Assembly: GCA_030838305.1 (NCBI GenBank)
Contig: JAUTWY010000468.1
Span: forward strand, 1-7,019
Source of the DNA: Acidobacteriaceae bacterium
GTDB taxonomy: Bacteria; Acidobacteriota; Terriglobia; Terriglobales; Acidobacteriaceae
Reading direction: 5' to 3'
DNA: 7,019 nucleotides
Numbering within the stretch: the stretch's first letter is position 1; each line of letters starts with the position of its first letter. Below the pieces are notes generated by a model. It ran no database searches, was not told the DNA's origin, and was given only the letters and a program-made list of their open reading frames with translations. Position numbers and translations under genes: made by a program. Shown piece after piece: positions 5,825-7,019 of this stretch.

Positions 5825-5885
5825 GCGGACTCAAAATTCGCCGGTACTTAGTACCTTGGGGGTTCGACTCCCCCTCCCGGCACCA
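5825..5885 (+). tRNA. 3' fragment of tRNA-Leu (CAA), probable attachment site of an integrated element
   Basis: The fragment contains, in order, an anticodon stem (GCGGA 5825-5829 with TTCGC 5837-5841, one G-T pair), loop CTCAAAA with anticodon CAA at 5832-5834, and a long class-II variable arm (GGTAC, TTA, GTACC at 5843-5855). Then come a T arm (GGGGG, TTCGACT, CCCCC at 5858-5874), the acceptor 3' strand TCCCGGC at 5875-5881, discriminator A at 5882, and encoded CCA at 5883-5885. The long variable arm and discriminator A agree with leucine. The matching 5' acceptor strand (GCCGGGA) and a D arm are absent from the bases just upstream, so this is not a functional gene. Tyrosine-recombinase elements that integrate at a tRNA leave exactly such a 3' part at the far junction, with the crossover commonly in the anticodon arm. 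The element would lie to the left. The exact left limit of the repeat cannot be fixed without the other copy. Confidence 0.85.
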
Positions 5886-6185
5886 AAGATTCAGAAGAAG
5901 TTATCTCGATTTTGGCCTGGGCTCTGATGATGCCAAAACGCGGAATTCATGGAGATAGGCAATCGCATGCTCCAGCAATGGGAGGAAGGTGTCGCGCTTT
6001 CGCTTAAGGCGGCCTGAGCAAACTGCTGGCTCTTCTAAGTCAACTCTGATCGGGCGCCCTCATGGCGCGGGACACGCTCGCAACTGCATCGGAGGCTTCT
6101 GCTGTTGTCCCAATTGCATGAGCATCGCTCCGCTGCCTCAGATTTTGTTGTTAAAAATGATGATTCTATCCATTCCAGCGCAATC
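5886..6185. other. Gene-free stretch right of the tRNA fragment
   Basis: Only short open frames occur. A frame of 121 codons from 5989 to 6354 continues into the antisense of the Pnkp remnant and has no ribosome site or recognisable protein. A tiny frame at 5949-6017 (22 codons) has no support. I see no RNA gene, strong repeat or promoter. It may be decayed sequence on the target side of the insertion. Confidence 0.4.
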
Positions 6186-6817
6186 TTACAGCCTTGGGTC
6201 CACCGGTTCACTCTCCAAAGCTAGGACGCCAAAAAACGCACTCGTGAACTCGGCGGAGGGGTTCCTTGTGAACGAATCTCTCCAGTGCCTCCAGTCCCAG
6301 GGCGAATTCACGAAGAGCGAGCGATCGTTTGGTGCCAAGGCCCTCGGCTCTTGAGCCGTTCCAGGTGTTCGGGCAACGTGTATTCCGGCCCGTAGATGAT
6401 CCGGAGGTATTCTCGTTCTCGGACCTTAACGGCAGGTTGCGCCAGCCCCCTTCCGTCCCTTCGTCACAAACTCCAACGGCTTTACCACCATGCCCTCGCC
6501 GCCGCTTGCCGTCAGTTCCTCCCACCACTGGATTCCTTTTTCTTGATCCGCTTTGTCGGTGAGATCCACAACTCGGAATGGCGCCGCGAGCAACAGATCG
6601 GGATCAGCGTCGCAGATTCTAGCCAGCATCTCCATATGCCACACGTGGTTATTCGCGGTGTGCACGCCTGACTCGCTGGCGAGTACTGGAAAGGAGCGAC
6701 TTCTAGATCGGGCAAGGAATGTACAGGCCAGCAATATCGGCGGTATGCTTCGACATAAAGGTGAGCAACTTCTTCACGCTGCTGGAATCGTTCTGCCAGA
6801 GCGGCGATTTCAGGATT
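6186..6817 (-). pseudogene. pnkp: Remnant of polynucleotide kinase-phosphatase (Pnkp) C-terminal ligase domain, several frameshifts
   Basis: Joining three minus-strand frames gives a continuous, well-matched C-terminal part of bacterial Pnkp, the end-healing enzyme of the Pnkp/Hen1 RNA-repair system. Read 5' to 3': AERFQQREEVAHLYVEAYRR then YCWPV; SGVHTANNHVWHMEML; VVDLTDKADQEKGIQWWEEL; GGEGMVVKP (motif IV of the nucleotidyltransferase); QPAVKVREREYLRIIYGPEY; GTKRSLALREFALGLEALER; RRVHECVFGVLALESEP and the terminal VDPRL followed by TAA at 6186-6188. The frame changes near 6683-6690 (one base missing), in the run 6446-6450 (extra base), at 6341-6343 (extra base) and in the A run 6231-6236 (extra base). 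The kinase and phosphatase domains and the ligase Lys motif, which lie upstream in the family, are not seen; related sequence may continue toward 6930 through further frameshifts. Conservation between breaks implies recent decay or sequencing error. Confidence 0.85.
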
Positions 6818-7019
6818 TTCCGCCGCCGGAGTCCGGCCAATTCCTGCTCGGCCAACCGGATTACCTCCAACACGTGCGGGTTTGGTGTGTTGGTAGCAGT
6901 TAGTGCCTGTCGCTGCCATCGTGTTCATCGAGGCGTCTCCGTTTGTTGCCGTTCTGCATGAACTGAATTACTTATTTCCAGCGCCGCTCGCGCGGCTGGA
7001 CCCCGCGGTAAACATGCAC
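6818..7019. other. Unassigned sequence upstream of the Pnkp remnant
   Basis: The minus strand may hold more of the Pnkp linker: a frame containing LEVIRLAEQELAGL (about 6832-6873) would join the AAENPEIAAL frame through a fifth one-base shift near 6821-6829. A minus-strand ATG at 6928 has GGAG about nine bases upstream and opens the frame that enters the remnant, but its first 30 residues are not recognisable. No other feature is visible. Confidence 0.3.

Noticed and set aside
5740..5885. Complete or intron-split tRNA-Leu gene
   Set aside because: No 5' acceptor strand, D arm or group I intron hallmark is present upstream, and the fragment begins before the anticodon, where such introns do not insert.
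5989..6354. 121-codon plus-strand frame
   Set aside because: No ribosome site, Cys/Ser-rich composition without motifs, and its end is antisense to the Pnkp remnant.
6186..6817. Programmed frameshifting in the Pnkp gene
   Set aside because: At least four shifts of mixed sign without slippery sites or stimulatory structures are not compatible with programmed recoding.
1..7019. CRISPR array, insertion sequence or transposase
   Set aside because: No regularly spaced repeats, terminal inverted repeats or transposase-like frame seen on either strand.

Overview
The window reads as moderately GC-rich bacterial DNA, probably from a soil heterotroph. The overall style (SDR oxidoreductases, a TetR regulator, a perhydrolase-type hydrolase, and a remnant of an RNA-repair Pnkp ligase domain) would suit Acidobacteriota or a soil proteobacterium. 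Nothing here fixes the phylum, so the organism call is weak.

Positions 1-719 (minus) hold a classical SDR oxidoreductase that runs off the left edge. Positions 929-1513 (minus) hold a TetR-family repressor. In front of it lies a compact control region (1514-1584): an A-tract, a -35/-10 pair reading rightwards, and two inverted repeats sharing the half-site CGGAGA/TCTCCG. The first repeat sits between the -35 and -10 boxes and the second just after the expected transcription start. From there a probable three-gene operon runs rightwards: a 95-residue protein of unknown function (1652-1939), an atypical NAD(P)-binding SDR of the epimerase type (1953-2867) and a retinol-dehydrogenase-like SDR (2921-3910). 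The simplest reading is a TetR repressor controlling this reductase operon in response to an unknown small molecule, perhaps a reactive carbonyl or similar xenobiotic.

After a short gene-free stretch come two divergent genes: a 142-residue protein of unknown function (4139-4567, minus) and an alpha/beta hydrolase of the non-heme chloroperoxidase/perhydrolase type (4871-5710, plus). The 303 bases between them contain inverted and direct repeats. The hydrolase gene ends in a strong hairpin terminator (5719-5756).

The most informative structure follows. Positions 5825-5885 are the 3' part of a tRNA-Leu gene (anticodon CAA), from the anticodon stem to the encoded CCA, with no 5' half next to it. 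This is the usual footprint of an integrative element inserted in a tRNA gene. From the polarity, the element should lie to the left (some or all of 1 to about 5824), with the restored tRNA-Leu gene and an integrase expected beyond the left edge. Positions 5886-7019 would then be target-side chromosome. There I see about 300 bases with no gene, then the 3' part of a polynucleotide kinase-phosphatase (Pnkp) ligase-domain gene on the minus strand, broken by at least four single-base frameshifts.
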